Shown: positions 15,967 through 25,727, counted from the first letter of the stretch. The stretch: 64,000 nucleotides of DNA from Phocaeicola faecalis (GCF_021730445.1 NZ_JADNRM010000013.1:47824-111823); one strand, 5' to 3'. Numbers and translations are program-made. The notes: a model not told the origin generated them from the sequence alone.

Positions 15967-18285
15967 ATGAACAAGAATCAGCGAATGAACAGAATGGGCG
16001 CGCTCCTTATTATATGGGCAGCCGCTTGCTTGAACAGCCACGCACAACAAGACTCAGCCAAAGTCGTCTCTAACTCGAAGGAAGAAGGCAATCGAAATGT
16101 CATGCTGAATGCGGCCAGTGCCAATGGCCCACGTGAAATCTCCATCGGTCTTCCCGGCGGCGATGTGAATGTACTCGAAAACGGTTTGCCCGTGGTCTAT
16201 AATTCAAATCCCCATAATGTAAACACGCACTGGCGTGGAGACAGTAGCTTGGGGCATACCGGACTGCTTAAAATATCCGAAACTGCCATTACTACCGGAA
16301 ACATCGGTTATGCTGTGAACTCTTTTACCGAATTGGGACTGAACAAGGCTAAGGATTTCAATGGCGTGCTGAATTATAATACCAATCACTTTGGCAAACA
16401 GCAGTTTGATTTCAACTTGAACGGAAGCATCGGCAAGGACTGGTTCTACAGTGGAAGTGTCTATCAGAATTTTGACCCGGGTTCGTTCAAACTTCGCTTT
16501 GCACAGTATCAGGACCGCACACAAATCTATAAGTTTGCTTTGACAAAGTTCTACCATGAAGGTCGCGGACAGTTGTCGGCCATCTATCATTACAGCAATA
16601 GTCACTGGCTGTCGAATGCCACTACCGGTGCGCCCTTTATTTATGTGGGTGACGGCAGTGTGAAGGAAATTCCCGGATTCGGACTCGGCACTTCTTCCTA
16701 TCTTCCTAATGTCTCGGACATTGTTTATATGGATATGCGCACAGGTGAGATGAAAAAGACAAGCCTTTATGATGCTACTGCCAGCAAAGGCAATCAATTC
16801 ACATTGCTGAACCGTTACAAATGGGATAATGGCTTGGAGTGGACTGTGAATATGAAGTATGACCATGCACTGGGCTCTTATCTCTACCAGACTCCCATGT
16901 CGATGGAGAAGAAAACAGTGGCGGACGGCTACAGCCGGAAGGCATTGGACGGAACGCTGACCCCCTACGAAGGGTATGTGCAGAGCCGTATGTCGTGTTT
17001 CAACCGGGGTAGCATCGATGAGTTCTTCTTTACCACCGAACTGTCACGGAAGTATGACAACATGACTTGGCGCGTGGGCTTGAACGAATGGTATTATGAT
17101 GTGGACTATGCTTCAAACACCACGATGTACGACCATACGGTAGAAGAATATCCTCAGATTCTTTACAGTGCCGATACCAAAGACATTCATCATTATGGTG
17201 ATACTCCATATTATAATCTGAATCAGAATGCTTCGGAATACTATAAAGGCCATGAAAATAAGCTGGCTCTTTATGCTACTCACGATTGGGATATTACTGA
17301 TAAATGGAATGTGTATTATGGCGCTCGTTTTGAATACCAGCGTTTGGCAGGAAAGAATCTGGCTGTGTACAATGCAGACGGAAAAGCGGTAGGCCGTTTT
17401 GCCAATTATCACATCGGGGCGATTGCAGCCGACGGCACCAAGATTGCCCCTCGCGGTTATAGTTATGATTGGCTCAATATGGCATTCACGGCAGCCGCTA
17501 CTTATAAGATGACGCAACAGTTTGGTTTCACTGCCGATTTCACTTACAATACCCAGCGTCCGAATATGTCGAACTTTGCACCTGCCGAGATGCCGAATGT
17601 AGATAAGATAACCATTCCGTTGGGACGTGCCGGTATCTATTTCAATAATGACTGGCTCAGCCTGACTTCCTTGTTCACTTATATTGCCAAGACAAATAAC
17701 AACTCGACACTGAATCTGATTAACCCCAACAATGATAAGGATATCAAAGCCGCAGCACTGAGCTATGATATTGAAACCATCGGTTGGACAACAGATGCGG
17801 TTGTGAAGCCTTTCAAAGGATTTGATTTCCACTTCTTGTTTACTTACCAGAGCCCGAAATACAAGAAATATGAGACGGGGGTTACTTTCAGTGACGGAAC
17901 GACTTCGGGCATCAACGCCACCGGTAATATTGTAACCGAAATTCCGAAGGTGCTGATTGAACTGGACCCGAGTTACAACATCACCAAAGACTTGAAGGTA
18001 TGGGCCAGCTTCCGTTACTTCAGCAAGACGTATGCCAATATTAAGAATGCTTATTACTTTAACGGACGCTGGGAAACATTCGGCGGTATCAACTGGAATG
18101 TGAACAGACATCTTTCTTTAAGCGGAACGGTGATAAACTTCTTGAATCAGACCGGTGCAAAGGGAAGCATTTCGGGTGCGGAACTGGTGGATAAGGAAAA
18201 TGCTGCCGCTTATAACGGTGCATGGATGGCAGGAAGCTACATCCGTCCGTTCACCGTAGAATTTGCGGCGAAAATAACATTCTGA
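15967..18285 (+). CDS. TonB-dependent receptor-like outer-membrane protein of the fructan locus
   Basis: 772 residues with a signal peptide ending near SHAQQ. The chain is rich in alternating aromatic strands (for example FNLNGSIGKDWFYSGSVYQNFDPGSFKLRFAQYQDRTQIYKFAL) and ends in VEFAAKITF, a typical C-terminal barrel strand with terminal Phe. A plug-like segment lies near residues 60-130. It lacks the N-terminal carboxypeptidase-regulatory domain and the long SusC signature, and no SusD partner is next to it, so it is not a standard SusC. It lies 33 bases upstream of a GH32 gene and probably imports fructo-oligosaccharides or sucrose. A TACCTTTG box at 15927-15934 supports the start at 15967. 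Confidence 0.78.
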   Translation: MNKNQRMNRMGALLIIWAAACLNSHAQQDSAKVVSNSKEEGNRNVMLNAASANGPREISIGLPGGDVNVLENGLPVVYNSNPHNVNTHWRGDSSLGHTGLLKISETAITTGNIGYAVNSFTELGLNKAKDFNGVLNYNTNHFGKQQFDFNLNGSIGKDWFYSGSVYQNFDPGSFKLRFAQYQDRTQIYKFALTKFYHEGRGQLSAIYHYSNSHWLSNATTGAPFIYVGDGSVKEIPGFGLGTSSYLPNVSDIVYMDMRTGEMKKTSLYDATASKGNQFTLLNRYKWDNGLEWTVNMKYDHALGSYLYQTPMSMEKKTVADGYSRKALDGTLTPYEGYVQSRMSCFNRGSIDEFFFTTELSRKYDNMTWRVGLNEWYYDVDYASNTTMYDHTVEEYPQILYSADTKDIHHYGDTPYYNLNQNASEYYKGHENKLALYATHDWDITDKWNVYYGARFEYQRLAGKNLAVYNADGKAVGRFANYHIGAIAADGTKIAPRGYSYDWLNMAFTAAATYKMTQQFGFTADFTYNTQRPNMSNFAPAEMPNVDKITIPLGRAGIYFNNDWLSLTSLFTYIAKTNNNSTLNLINPNNDKDIKAAALSYDIETIGWTTDAVVKPFKGFDFHFLFTYQSPKYKKYETGVTFSDGTTSGINATGNIVTEIPKVLIELDPSYNITKDLKVWASFRYFSKTYANIKNAYYFNGRWETFGGINWNVNRHLSLSGTVINFLNQTGAKGSISGAELVDKENAAAYNGAWMAGSYIRPFTVEFAAKITF

Positions 18286-18318
18286 TTTTAATAATAAACT
18301 TTTAATACCCTATACTCC

Positions 18319-20196
18319 ATGAAAACAAATTTCGTTAACCTTACATTAGGTTTGGCCTTTACAGCAGGCGCAGTGTCTTGCCAGTCACCGAAAGACAATC
18401 TGACGTTCGAACATCAAGGGGATACCTTGACCATCGTACATATTGCAAATCCGTCTAAATATCTGTTGCTCCCCGTTCAGGAAAGCAGCGATGAAGGACA
18501 GGTAAAACTCGATATGGGAAGTGCGGCAGATACGGAAATGGATGTCCGTCTGGCCACAGACAATGTAGAATATTATGTGCCTTTTGCCTTATCGCAAGAT
18601 GCAAGCGGCGCAACGGTGACTATCCGCAATGTGGCAGCCGATGCCCTATGCTGGGACAGCATTAAGGTCTCGGATACTTTTGATACAACAAACAGAGATA
18701 AGTTCCGTCCCGTTTATCATCACACTCCGCTCTATGGTTGGATGAATGATGCCAACGGACTGGTTTATAAAGACGGTGAATATCACCTTTACTTCCAATA
18801 TAATCCATACGGCTCGGTATGGGGAAATATGCATTGGGGACATTCCGTGAGCAAGGACTTGGTGCATTGGGAGCATCTTGACCCTGCCATCGCAAGGGAT
18901 ACCTTGGGGCATATCTTCTCGGGAAGTGCAGTGGTGGATACAAAGAACAGCGCAGGCTACGGTGAAAATACAATGGTTGCTTTCTATACTTCGGCCAGTG
19001 ACAAGAACGGCCAGATTCAGTGTATGGCATACAGCACAGACAATGGACGTACGTATACTAAATACGAGAAGAATCCTATTCTGACTCCTTTTGACGGATT
19101 GAAGGACTTCCGTGATCCGAAGGTCTTTTGGTATGAACCCAATCAAAAATGGGTGATGGTGGTATCTGCCGACAAGGAGATGCGTTTCTATTCTTCGCAG
19201 AACTTGAAGGACTGGGAGTTTATGAGTGGCTTCGGCGAAGGTTACGGAGTACAGCCCAGCCAGTTTGAGTGTCCCGAGTTTGTGCAATTGCCTGTGGACG
19301 GTGACAAGAACCGTATGAAGTGGGTATTGATTGTCAATATCAATCCGGGGTGCATGTTTGGCGGTAGCGCTACACAGTATTTTATCGGTGACTTTGACGG
19401 CAAAGAGTTTAAGTGTGACACAAAGCCCGAAGTGACCAAATGGTTGGACTTTGGTAAGGACCATTATGCTACCGTTTGTTTTTCGAATACGGGAGAACGT
19501 ACGATTGCCGTGCCCTGGATGAGCAATTGGCAGTATGCCAATATCCTTCCTACCAAACAATACCGCAGTGCCAACTCGCTGCCCCGCGAATTGAGCCTTT
19601 ATACAAAGGACGGACAGATATATATGGCTGCCAATGCGGTGAAGGAAACGGAGGCGTTGCGTAAAGAGGTGCGCGAAGTGGGTCGTCTGACTGTAAATGG
19701 CGAGAGCCGGTTGGAGGAGCTGGTTCCCGATACAGACGGAGCATACGAACTTTCGATGGATATTACTCCGGGTGCGTCGCAGAGGGCAGGTTTCGAGCTG
19801 TTGAACAGTAAGGGTGAGAAAGTGAACATTTATCTGGATATGAAAGAACACAGATTGGTGATGGACCGCACGGAAAGCGGCATTACCGACTTGGGCGAGC
19901 CGAGCAAATTCAATGTGCACGAAAAGGAGACGGACAATCACCGCATGAAACTCTCTGTGAATTATAAGAATGATTTTGCATTGGGTACTTGGGCGCCGCT
20001 CTCTTTGTGCAAAGGCGGAACTTATCATCTGGATGTTTTTGTGGATAAGTGTTCTATTGAGATTTTTGTAGATGGCGGACGCATTGCCATGACTAATTTA
20101 GTCTTTCCGGATGAACCTTATAACACGCTTCGTTTTTATAATGAAGGAGGGGAAATGAAAGTGACGGATTTCATGATATATAAATTAGGTTTGTGA
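18319..20196 (+). CDS. Glycoside hydrolase family 32 (fructan/sucrose hydrolase), lipoprotein
   Basis: Hydrolyses beta-fructosyl linkages in sucrose, levan or inulin with retention of configuration. The 625-residue protein has a signal ending GAVSC, so it should be lipid-anchored. An N-terminal beta-sandwich of about 120 residues precedes the five-bladed propeller. Catalytic landmarks: nucleophile Asp144 in WMNDANG (usual form WMNDPNG, here Pro to Ala), transition-state Asp266 in FRDP, and acid/base Glu317 in ECPEF. The C-terminal beta-sandwich ends the protein (DVFVDKCSIEIFVDGGRIAMTNLVFP). It shares a probable transcript with the receptor gene. Endo or exo preference cannot be read from sequence. 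Confidence 0.93.
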   Translation: MKTNFVNLTLGLAFTAGAVSCQSPKDNLTFEHQGDTLTIVHIANPSKYLLLPVQESSDEGQVKLDMGSAADTEMDVRLATDNVEYYVPFALSQDASGATVTIRNVAADALCWDSIKVSDTFDTTNRDKFRPVYHHTPLYGWMNDANGLVYKDGEYHLYFQYNPYGSVWGNMHWGHSVSKDLVHWEHLDPAIARDTLGHIFSGSAVVDTKNSAGYGENTMVAFYTSASDKNGQIQCMAYSTDNGRTYTKYEKNPILTPFDGLKDFRDPKVFWYEPNQKWVMVVSADKEMRFYSSQNLKDWEFMSGFGEGYGVQPSQFECPEFVQLPVDGDKNRMKWVLIVNINPGCMFGGSATQYFIGDFDGKEFKCDTKPEVTKWLDFGKDHYATVCFSNTGERTIAVPWMSNWQYANILPTKQYRSANSLPRELSLYTKDGQIYMAANAVKETEALRKEVREVGRLTVNGESRLEELVPDTDGAYELSMDITPGASQRAGFELLNSKGEKVNIYLDMKEHRLVMDRTESGITDLGEPSKFNVHEKETDNHRMKLSVNYKNDFALGTWAPLSLCKGGTYHLDVFVDKCSIEIFVDGGRIAMTNLVFPDEPYNTLRFYNEGGEMKVTDFMIYKLGL

Positions 20197-20205
20197 TTTA
20201 GGTTA

Positions 20206-20278
20206 GGTATTCCCGAATGTGTCCGTCCGAATGCGTAAAGTGAACTGTTTTCGGGCAGACACATGGGTCTGCCCCTAC
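20206..20278. repeat. GTAG...CTAC double-hairpin repeat (copy 1)
   Basis: The right half is intact: GGGCAGAC (20253-20260) pairs with GTCTGCCC (20267-20274), ending CCTAC. The left half is decayed but keeps the CGAA...AAAGTGAACTGTTTTCGGGC segment that is also present at 39901-39927. It lies between the GH32 and transporter genes. Confidence 0.65.
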
Positions 20279-20326
20279 GGTGAATGAATAAGAACAATGT
20301 ACAAAAAAACAATAGATAATAAAACC

Positions 20327-21487
20327 ATGAACAACAATAAAAACCTATATGCCAAATTAATCCCGGTGATGCTTTGTTTCTTTGCCATGGGGTTTGTAGA
20401 CTTGGTGGGCATCGCTTCCAATTACGTCAAGGCCGACTTGAGCCTGACGGATGCGCAGGCCAATATCTTTCCGTCACTGGTTTTCTTTTGGTTCCTTATC
20501 TTCTCGGTTCCTACAGGAATACTGATGAATAAGATAGGGCGTAAGAAAACGGTACTTCTGAGTCTTGCTGTGACTTTTGCCTCTTTGCTGATTCCTGTTT
20601 TCGGAGACAGTTATGTCACTATGCTATTGTCTTTCTCTTTGCTGGGCATCGGCAATGCACTGATGCAGACCTCTCTGAATCCTTTGTTGAGTAATATTAT
20701 AGCGGGAGATAAATTGGCCAGTACACTTACTTTTGGACAGTTTGTCAAAGCCATCGCTTCTTTTCTGGCTCCTTATATTGCCATGTGGGGCGCTACACAG
20801 GCTATTCCCACTTTCGGATTGGGCTGGAGGGTATTGTTTCCCATTTATATGGTGATTGCGGTGCTTGCCATCGTTTTATTGGGTTCCACTCCCATTGAAG
20901 AAGAGCAGCCCGACAAAGCTTCCGGTTTCAAGGCTTGTCTGGCTCTGTTGGGAAAACCGTTCATCCTGCTCTCTTTCGTCGGCATCATGTGTCATGTGGG
21001 TATTGATGTCGGTACCAATACCACTGCCCCGAAAATATTGATGGAACGTCTGGGGATGACACTGGCAGAGGCAGGTTTTGCTACCAGCCTTTACTTCATA
21101 TTCCGTACAATCGGTTGTTTCTTGGGAGCTTTTATCCTGCAGAAAGCTTCTGCCAGGTTCTTTTTTGCTTTCAGCGTAGTGTTAATGTTATTGGCTATGG
21201 CAGGCTTGTTTATGTTCCATACCGAAACTATTATTTATATTTGTATCGCCATGATTGGTTTTGGAAACTCCAATGTGTTTTCCATCATCTTCTCGCAGGC
21301 ATTGTTTGCCGCACCCGAAAAGAAGAACGAGGTGTCCGGCCTGATGATAATGGGCCTGTTCGGTGGCACCGTGTTTCCGTTGGCAATGGGAATTGCCGCT
21401 GATGCGGTGGGACAGACAGGAGCTGTAGCAGTGATGACTGTTGGTGTGATTTACTTGTTAATATATACCTTAAAAATAAAGAAATGA
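20327..21487 (+). CDS. MFS sugar transporter (probable fructose permease)
   Basis: About 386 residues with twelve predicted membrane helices. The loop motif MNKIGRKKTVLLSL between helices 2 and 3 is the MFS signature. Overall pattern (MGFVDLVGIASNYVKADLSLTDAQANIFPSLVFFWF) resembles the fucose/glucose-galactose:proton symporter group. Its position between the GH32 hydrolase and a fructokinase, and the same gene order in the characterised B. thetaiotaomicron levan locus, point to fructose uptake across the inner membrane. ATG 20297 would add ten polar residues and is possible; I prefer 20327. Its stop overlaps the kinase start by 4 bases, implying translational coupling. Confidence 0.87.
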   Translation: MNNNKNLYAKLIPVMLCFFAMGFVDLVGIASNYVKADLSLTDAQANIFPSLVFFWFLIFSVPTGILMNKIGRKKTVLLSLAVTFASLLIPVFGDSYVTMLLSFSLLGIGNALMQTSLNPLLSNIIAGDKLASTLTFGQFVKAIASFLAPYIAMWGATQAIPTFGLGWRVLFPIYMVIAVLAIVLLGSTPIEEEQPDKASGFKACLALLGKPFILLSFVGIMCHVGIDVGTNTTAPKILMERLGMTLAEAGFATSLYFIFRTIGCFLGAFILQKASARFFFAFSVVLMLLAMAGLFMFHTETIIYICIAMIGFGNSNVFSIIFSQALFAAPEKKNEVSGLMIMGLFGGTVFPLAMGIAADAVGQTGAVAVMTVGVIYLLIYTLKIKK

Positions 21488-22368
21488 CCATGAATGATAT
21501 TATCGTAGGAATGGGTGAGGCACTCTGGGATGTGCTGCCCGAAGGAAAGAAAATAGGAGGTGCTCCGGCAAACTTTGCTTATCATGTATCGCAATTTGGC
21601 TTTGACAGCCGTGTGGTGAGTGCGGTGGGAGAGGATAAGTTGGGCGATGAGATTCTAGCCAATTTTGACAGCAAGCACTTAAGTTATCAGATTGCAAGAG
21701 TGCCTTATCCTACCGGCACGGTACAAGTGGAGCTGGACCCGAATGGTGTGCCGATGTATGATATAAAAGAGAATGTGGCATGGGACAATATCCCTTTTAC
21801 CCCGGCTTTGGAAGAACTGGCGAAAAAAACGCGTTCGGTATGTTTTGGTTCGCTGGCACAGCGCAGCGTGGTTTCCAGAGAAACAATTCATAAGTTTCTG
21901 GATGTGATGCCCGACGGGGAAGGACAGTGCAAGATATTTGATGTGAATTTGCGTCAGGGATTCTATACGAAGGAGATACTTTGCAGCTCGATGAAGAAGT
22001 GCAATATCCTGAAGATTAATGATGAAGAATTGGTGACTGTGAGCCGTATGTTTGGTTATCCGGGTATCGACCTGCAGGATAAATGCTGGATTCTGCTTGC
22101 CAAGTACAACTTGAAGATGCTGATTCTTACTTGTGGGGTAAACGGAAGCTATGTGTTTACTCCCGGCGAGGTTTCATTTGTGGAGACTCCGAGAGTGGAA
22201 GTGGCGGATACGGTGGGGGCAGGAGACTCTTTCACCGCTACTTTTGTGGCTGCTGTCTTGAAGGGCAAGAGTGTGCCCGAAGCGCATAAGCTGGCAGTGG
22301 ATGTTTCCGCTTATGTATGTACACAGAATGGGGCGATGCCCCAGCTGCCGGGCAATCTTAGACTATAA
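21484..22368 (+). CDS. Fructokinase (PfkB/ribokinase family)
   Basis: Phosphorylates imported fructose with ATP. The 294-residue chain has the N-terminal glycine motif IGGAPANFAYHVSQFG and the C-terminal PfkB signature DTVGAGDSFTATFVA, whose second Asp is the catalytic base. Length matches bacterial fructokinases. The start overlaps the transporter stop (ATGA). A second in-frame ATG at 21490 is also possible. A short hairpin with a T-run follows the stop, closing the receptor-hydrolase-transporter-kinase unit. Fructose specificity is inferred from the neighbours. Confidence 0.9.
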   Translation: MTMNDIIVGMGEALWDVLPEGKKIGGAPANFAYHVSQFGFDSRVVSAVGEDKLGDEILANFDSKHLSYQIARVPYPTGTVQVELDPNGVPMYDIKENVAWDNIPFTPALEELAKKTRSVCFGSLAQRSVVSRETIHKFLDVMPDGEGQCKIFDVNLRQGFYTKEILCSSMKKCNILKINDEELVTVSRMFGYPGIDLQDKCWILLAKYNLKMLILTCGVNGSYVFTPGEVSFVETPRVEVADTVGAGDSFTATFVAAVLKGKSVPEAHKLAVDVSAYVCTQNGAMPQLPGNLRL

Positions 22369-22376
22369 TGCCCGGA

Positions 22377-22405
22377 GAGGTTGCCTGTGAAGGTAGCCTC
22401 TTTTT
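22377..22405 (+). terminator. Terminator after the fructokinase gene
   Basis: GAGGTTGCC (22377-22385) pairs, with G-U pairs, to GGTAGCCTC (22392-22400) across a 6-base loop, followed by TTTTTG. Confidence 0.75.
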
Positions 22406-22415
22406 GTTTTATAAA

Positions 22416-22447
22416 CTTGTATTATTGACTGTTACCTTTTATCTTTG
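22416..22447 (+). promoter_or_regulatory. Promoter of the hybrid two-component regulator
   Basis: CTTG at 22416-22419 and TATCTTTG at 22440-22447, spacer 20. The ATG at 22471 is 23 bases downstream, so the regulator has its own transcript. Confidence 0.7.
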
Positions 22448-22470
22448 TTCAAACAATAACGGTGGAAAGC

Positions 22471-25200
22471 ATGAAAAACTATGTTATGTGTATACTGGTA
22501 TGCATCGGTAGCCTGTTGGTGTCGTCGTGCAGCAGGAGGGCAACGCGTTATCACATCGGTGTGTCTCAATGCAGCGATGATGAATGGCGGCATAAGATGA
22601 ATAATGAGATGCAGCGTGAAGCACTTTTTTATGATGGAGTGGAGGTGGAGTTCCGTACGGCAAAAGACAATAATCAATATCAAATAAATGATATCAATTA
22701 TTTTATTGACAAGAAGGTCGATTTGTTAATCGTGGCTCCCAATGAAGCGGCGGCCATCACTCCTTCGGTGGAAAAGGCGATAAAAAGAGGAATCCCGGTA
22801 GTGGTGGTAGACCGCAAGACATTGTCGGATAATTATACGGCGTTTGTAGGGGCGGATAATTATAAGATTGGCAATGACGTGGGACATTACATTGTCAGTC
22901 GCTTGAACGGGAAGGGGAATATCTTTGAGGTGACAGGGTTGGAGGGGTCTACGCCTGCCATGGAGAGACATAAGGGTTTGATGGATGCATTGGCTGAGGC
23001 TCCGGGCATAAAGAGAATCGGAAGTGTGGATGGAGGTTGGTTGCAGAGTCAGGCAAACGAAAAGACAGACTCTGTATTGCGTGCCTGCAAAGAGATTGAT
23101 TTGCTCTTTGCACAGAATGACCGTATGGCAATCGGAGCTTATCTGGCGGCCAGGCAGCAGGGAAGGGAAAAAGGAATACTTTTTGTGGGAGTGGATGCAC
23201 TGCCCGGAAAAGATTATGGACTGGAGCAGGTGATGAACGGTGTTTTGGATGCCTCTTTTATTTATCCCACCGGAGGGGATAAGGTGATGCAGGTTGCCAT
23301 GGACATTTTGGAGAAAAGGGCTTTTGAGAAAGAGAATATACTTTCTACGGCATTAGTGGACAAGACGAATGCCCGCGTGATGCAGTTACAGACCGACCAT
23401 ATTTTGGAACAAGACGGAAAGATAGAGAAACTGAATGGGCAGATTGATGAATTCTGGTCGCGTTATTCGGCGCAGACTATGTTTCTGTATGCTTGTCTGG
23501 TTATTCTGATTCTGTTTGCGGCATTGCTGGCCATTATTGTGCGTGCCTATTGGATGAAGAACCGGATGAATGCGGAACTTTCTTTTCAGAAGAAGAAACT
23601 GGAGGAGCAGCGTGACCAACTTATCAGTCTTTCAAAGCAATTGGAAGAGGCAACGCATGCCAAACTGGTATTCTTTACGAATGTGTCCCATGATTTCCGC
23701 ACTCCGCTTACGTTGGTTGCCGACCCGGTGGAACAGCTTTTAGAGGATAAGTCGTTGACGCCGAAACAGCTATCCTTATTAAAGGTGGTGCATAAGAATG
23801 TACATATCTTGCTGAGACTTGTTAATCAGATTCTTGATTTCCGTAAGTATGAAAACGATAAATTGGAATTGGTAAGAGCCAATATGAATCTACGGGTGCA
23901 GTTGCAGGAATGGAGCCATTCTTTCCAAACGTTGGCTTTGAAAAAGCATATTCATTTTGTATTGGAGGTGAATGATGACCAGGCAGATTATCTGATGGCA
24001 CTGGATGCCGAGAAAATGGAACGTGGCTATTTCAACTTATTGTCCAATGCGTTTAAGTTCACACCGGAGAATGGAACTATTACGGTTACACTCTCTACTT
24101 TGGTGAAGGAGAGAGGTGGAAGATATGCCCGTCTGGTGGTTGCTGATACCGGTTCGGGAATCTCTGTCCAACATATCCGGCATATCTTCGACCGTTTTTA
24201 TCAGATTGACGTAAACCATGCAGGTTCGGGCATCGGACTTGCCTTGGCAAAGGCTTTTGTCGAACTGCACGGTGGAGAGATAACGGTGGACAGTGTGGAA
24301 GGAAAAGGAACTGTATTTACAGTGGATATCCCTATGACGGTAGTGGAAGAGCCGTCGGCAGGCCTCGTGCAGGAACCGCGCATCACACAGCAGACGGTGG
24401 TGGAGGAGCTGGAGGATATGGAAACAGAAGAGCAGATTCCGGACGAGAATAAGGAATGTATCTTGATAATAGATGACAACGCGGATGTGCGTGACTATGT
24501 GAAGTCATTGTTGAAAGAAGAATATACGGTGATAGAGGCTCCTGATGGGCATGCCGGCCTGAAGAAAGCCATGAAATATGTGCCCGACGCCATAATCTGT
24601 GATGTAATGATGCCGGTAATGGACGGACTGGAATGTTGCAGAAAGTTGAAAACAGAATTGCAGACTTCCCATATTCCGGTGATGCTGCTCACCGCTTGTT
24701 CGCTGGATGAACAGCGGATACAGGGATTTGAGTGTGGGGCGGACTCTTATATTTCCAAACCTTTTAACTCCAAACTGTTGCTGGTACGGCTTCGTAATCT
24801 GATGGATAACCATAAGCGGTTGAAACAATTCTTCGGAGATAAGACTACCTTGTCTAAAGAATCGGTAAGTGAAGTAGATAAAGGGTTTGCCAATCGCTTT
24901 AGGGCGTTGATAGAAGAAAACTTGGCGGATTCTGAGTTGAGTGTAGAGGAGTTGGGCAGCAAGATGGGATTGGGCCGGGTGCAGCTGTATCGTAAAATAA
25001 AGGCGCTTACCAATTATTCTCCCAATGAGTTGTTGCGTATTGCCCGATTAAAGAAAGCCGCTTCCTTGTTGGCTTCTTCAGAGAAAACCATCTCCGAGAT
25101 AACGTATGAGGTCGGTTTTACTTCTCCTTCTTATTTTACAAAATGTTATAAGGAGTATTTTGGAGAAAGTCCTACGGACTTCTTGAAACGAAGAGGGTAA
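22471..25200 (+). CDS. Hybrid two-component system with periplasmic sugar-binding domain (fructose sensor, BT1754-like)
   Basis: A single 909-residue protein that senses sugar in the periplasm and activates transcription in the cytoplasm. Order of parts: lipobox-like signal (C20); a type I periplasmic-binding-protein fold, about 27-310 (HIGVSQCSDDEWRHKMNNE, DLLIVAPNEA, IPVVVVDR, LLFAQNDRMAIGAY); a membrane helix at about 336-358; a histidine kinase with the phospho-accepting His407 in NVSHDFRTPLT, N-box NLLSNAFKFTP and glycine boxes DTGSGI and GSGIGLALAKAF; a receiver with Asp711 in ICDVMMPVMDG; and a C-terminal AraC-type DNA-binding domain. The architecture matches B. thetaiotaomicron BT1754, which binds fructose. 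The adjacent operon is the likely target. A GTG at 22462 in frame is less likely as start. Confidence 0.95.
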   Translation: MKNYVMCILVCIGSLLVSSCSRRATRYHIGVSQCSDDEWRHKMNNEMQREALFYDGVEVEFRTAKDNNQYQINDINYFIDKKVDLLIVAPNEAAAITPSVEKAIKRGIPVVVVDRKTLSDNYTAFVGADNYKIGNDVGHYIVSRLNGKGNIFEVTGLEGSTPAMERHKGLMDALAEAPGIKRIGSVDGGWLQSQANEKTDSVLRACKEIDLLFAQNDRMAIGAYLAARQQGREKGILFVGVDALPGKDYGLEQVMNGVLDASFIYPTGGDKVMQVAMDILEKRAFEKENILSTALVDKTNARVMQLQTDHILEQDGKIEKLNGQIDEFWSRYSAQTMFLYACLVILILFAALLAIIVRAYWMKNRMNAELSFQKKKLEEQRDQLISLSKQLEEATHAKLVFFTNVSHDFRTPLTLVADPVEQLLEDKSLTPKQLSLLKVVHKNVHILLRLVNQILDFRKYENDKLELVRANMNLRVQLQEWSHSFQTLALKKHIHFVLEVNDDQADYLMALDAEKMERGYFNLLSNAFKFTPENGTITVTLSTLVKERGGRYARLVVADTGSGISVQHIRHIFDRFYQIDVNHAGSGIGLALAKAFVELHGGEITVDSVEGKGTVFTVDIPMTVVEEPSAGLVQEPRITQQTVVEELEDMETEEQIPDENKECILIIDDNADVRDYVKSLLKEEYTVIEAPDGHAGLKKAMKYVPDAIICDVMMPVMDGLECCRKLKTELQTSHIPVMLLTACSLDEQRIQGFECGADSYISKPFNSKLLLVRLRNLMDNHKRLKQFFGDKTTLSKESVSEVDKGFANRFRALIEENLADSELSVEELGSKMGLGRVQLYRKIKALTNYSPNELLRIARLKKAASLLASSEKTISEITYEVGFTSPSYFTKCYKEYFGESPTDFLKRRG

Positions 25201-25203
25201 ATT

Positions 25204-25277
25204 GTAGGGGCAGACCCATGTGTCTGCCTGAATGGTACAGCAAATGTATCGGGCGGACACATGGGTCCGCCCTTACG
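25204..25277. repeat. GTAG...TTAC double-hairpin repeat (copy 2)
   Basis: Two hairpins face each other: GGCAGAC...GTCTGCC near 25209-25228 and GGGCGGAC...GTCCGCCC at 25251-25272. The outer ends are GTAGGGGC and GCCCTTAC. It fills the gap between the sensor gene and the convergent ACT-domain gene and may also act as a terminator. Confidence 0.75.
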
Positions 25278-25286
25278 ATAAATAAT

Positions 25287-25715
25287 TTAAATCAGCGTCG
25301 ACAAGTCTTTCTCAGCTACGAAAGAGAGATTATTCAGAATAATCACTTCTCTTGCTCTGTCGGGATTATCTGTGCGGAAAATCAATATGCCTTTGTTTCC
25401 TAACAAGAAGGAATACAGATAAGTGATTCCTATTTTGGCTTCACTGAAAATGGTGATAGCGTCTGCTGCCCGTCCCGGCTGATTATCCAGTGTGATGGCG
25501 AACACATCAGAGAGCGCCACGGATATTCCAGCCTCTTTCAGCGTTTCGTATGCGCGTTTGGGTTCCGAGCAGATGATACGGTAAATGCCATATTCCACAG
25601 TATCGGCAATGGTGGAAGCAATCAGTTGTATGCCTGCTTCTTTCAATAAGTTCAATACTTTCTGTAATGTCCCCGCTTTGTTTTCAATGAAGACAGATAA
25701 TTGTTGGACGGTCAT
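25287..25715 (-). CDS. Tandem ACT-domain protein
   Basis: 142 residues comprising two ACT-like repeats: TVQQLSVFIENKAGTLQKVLNLLKEAGI... and SDVFAITLDNQPGRAADAITIFSEAKIGITYLYSFL. ACT domains bind small ligands, usually amino acids, at dimer interfaces. The gene starts 12 bases after the phenylacetate-CoA ligase stop on the same strand. This pair recurs in anaerobes, where the ACT protein is thought to sense or aid aromatic amino-acid metabolism. No catalytic residues are evident. Confidence 0.88.
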   Translation of the reverse strand: MTVQQLSVFIENKAGTLQKVLNLLKEAGIQLIASTIADTVEYGIYRIICSEPKRAYETLKEAGISVALSDVFAITLDNQPGRAADAITIFSEAKIGITYLYSFLLGNKGILIFRTDNPDRAREVIILNNLSFVAEKDLSTLI

Positions 25716-25727
25716 AATTTTATCTTT

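Noticed and set aside
18646..20028. Long minus-strand frame (460 codons) opposite the GH32 gene
   Set aside because: A shadow of the GH32 coding frame; the GH32 motifs on the plus strand are decisive.
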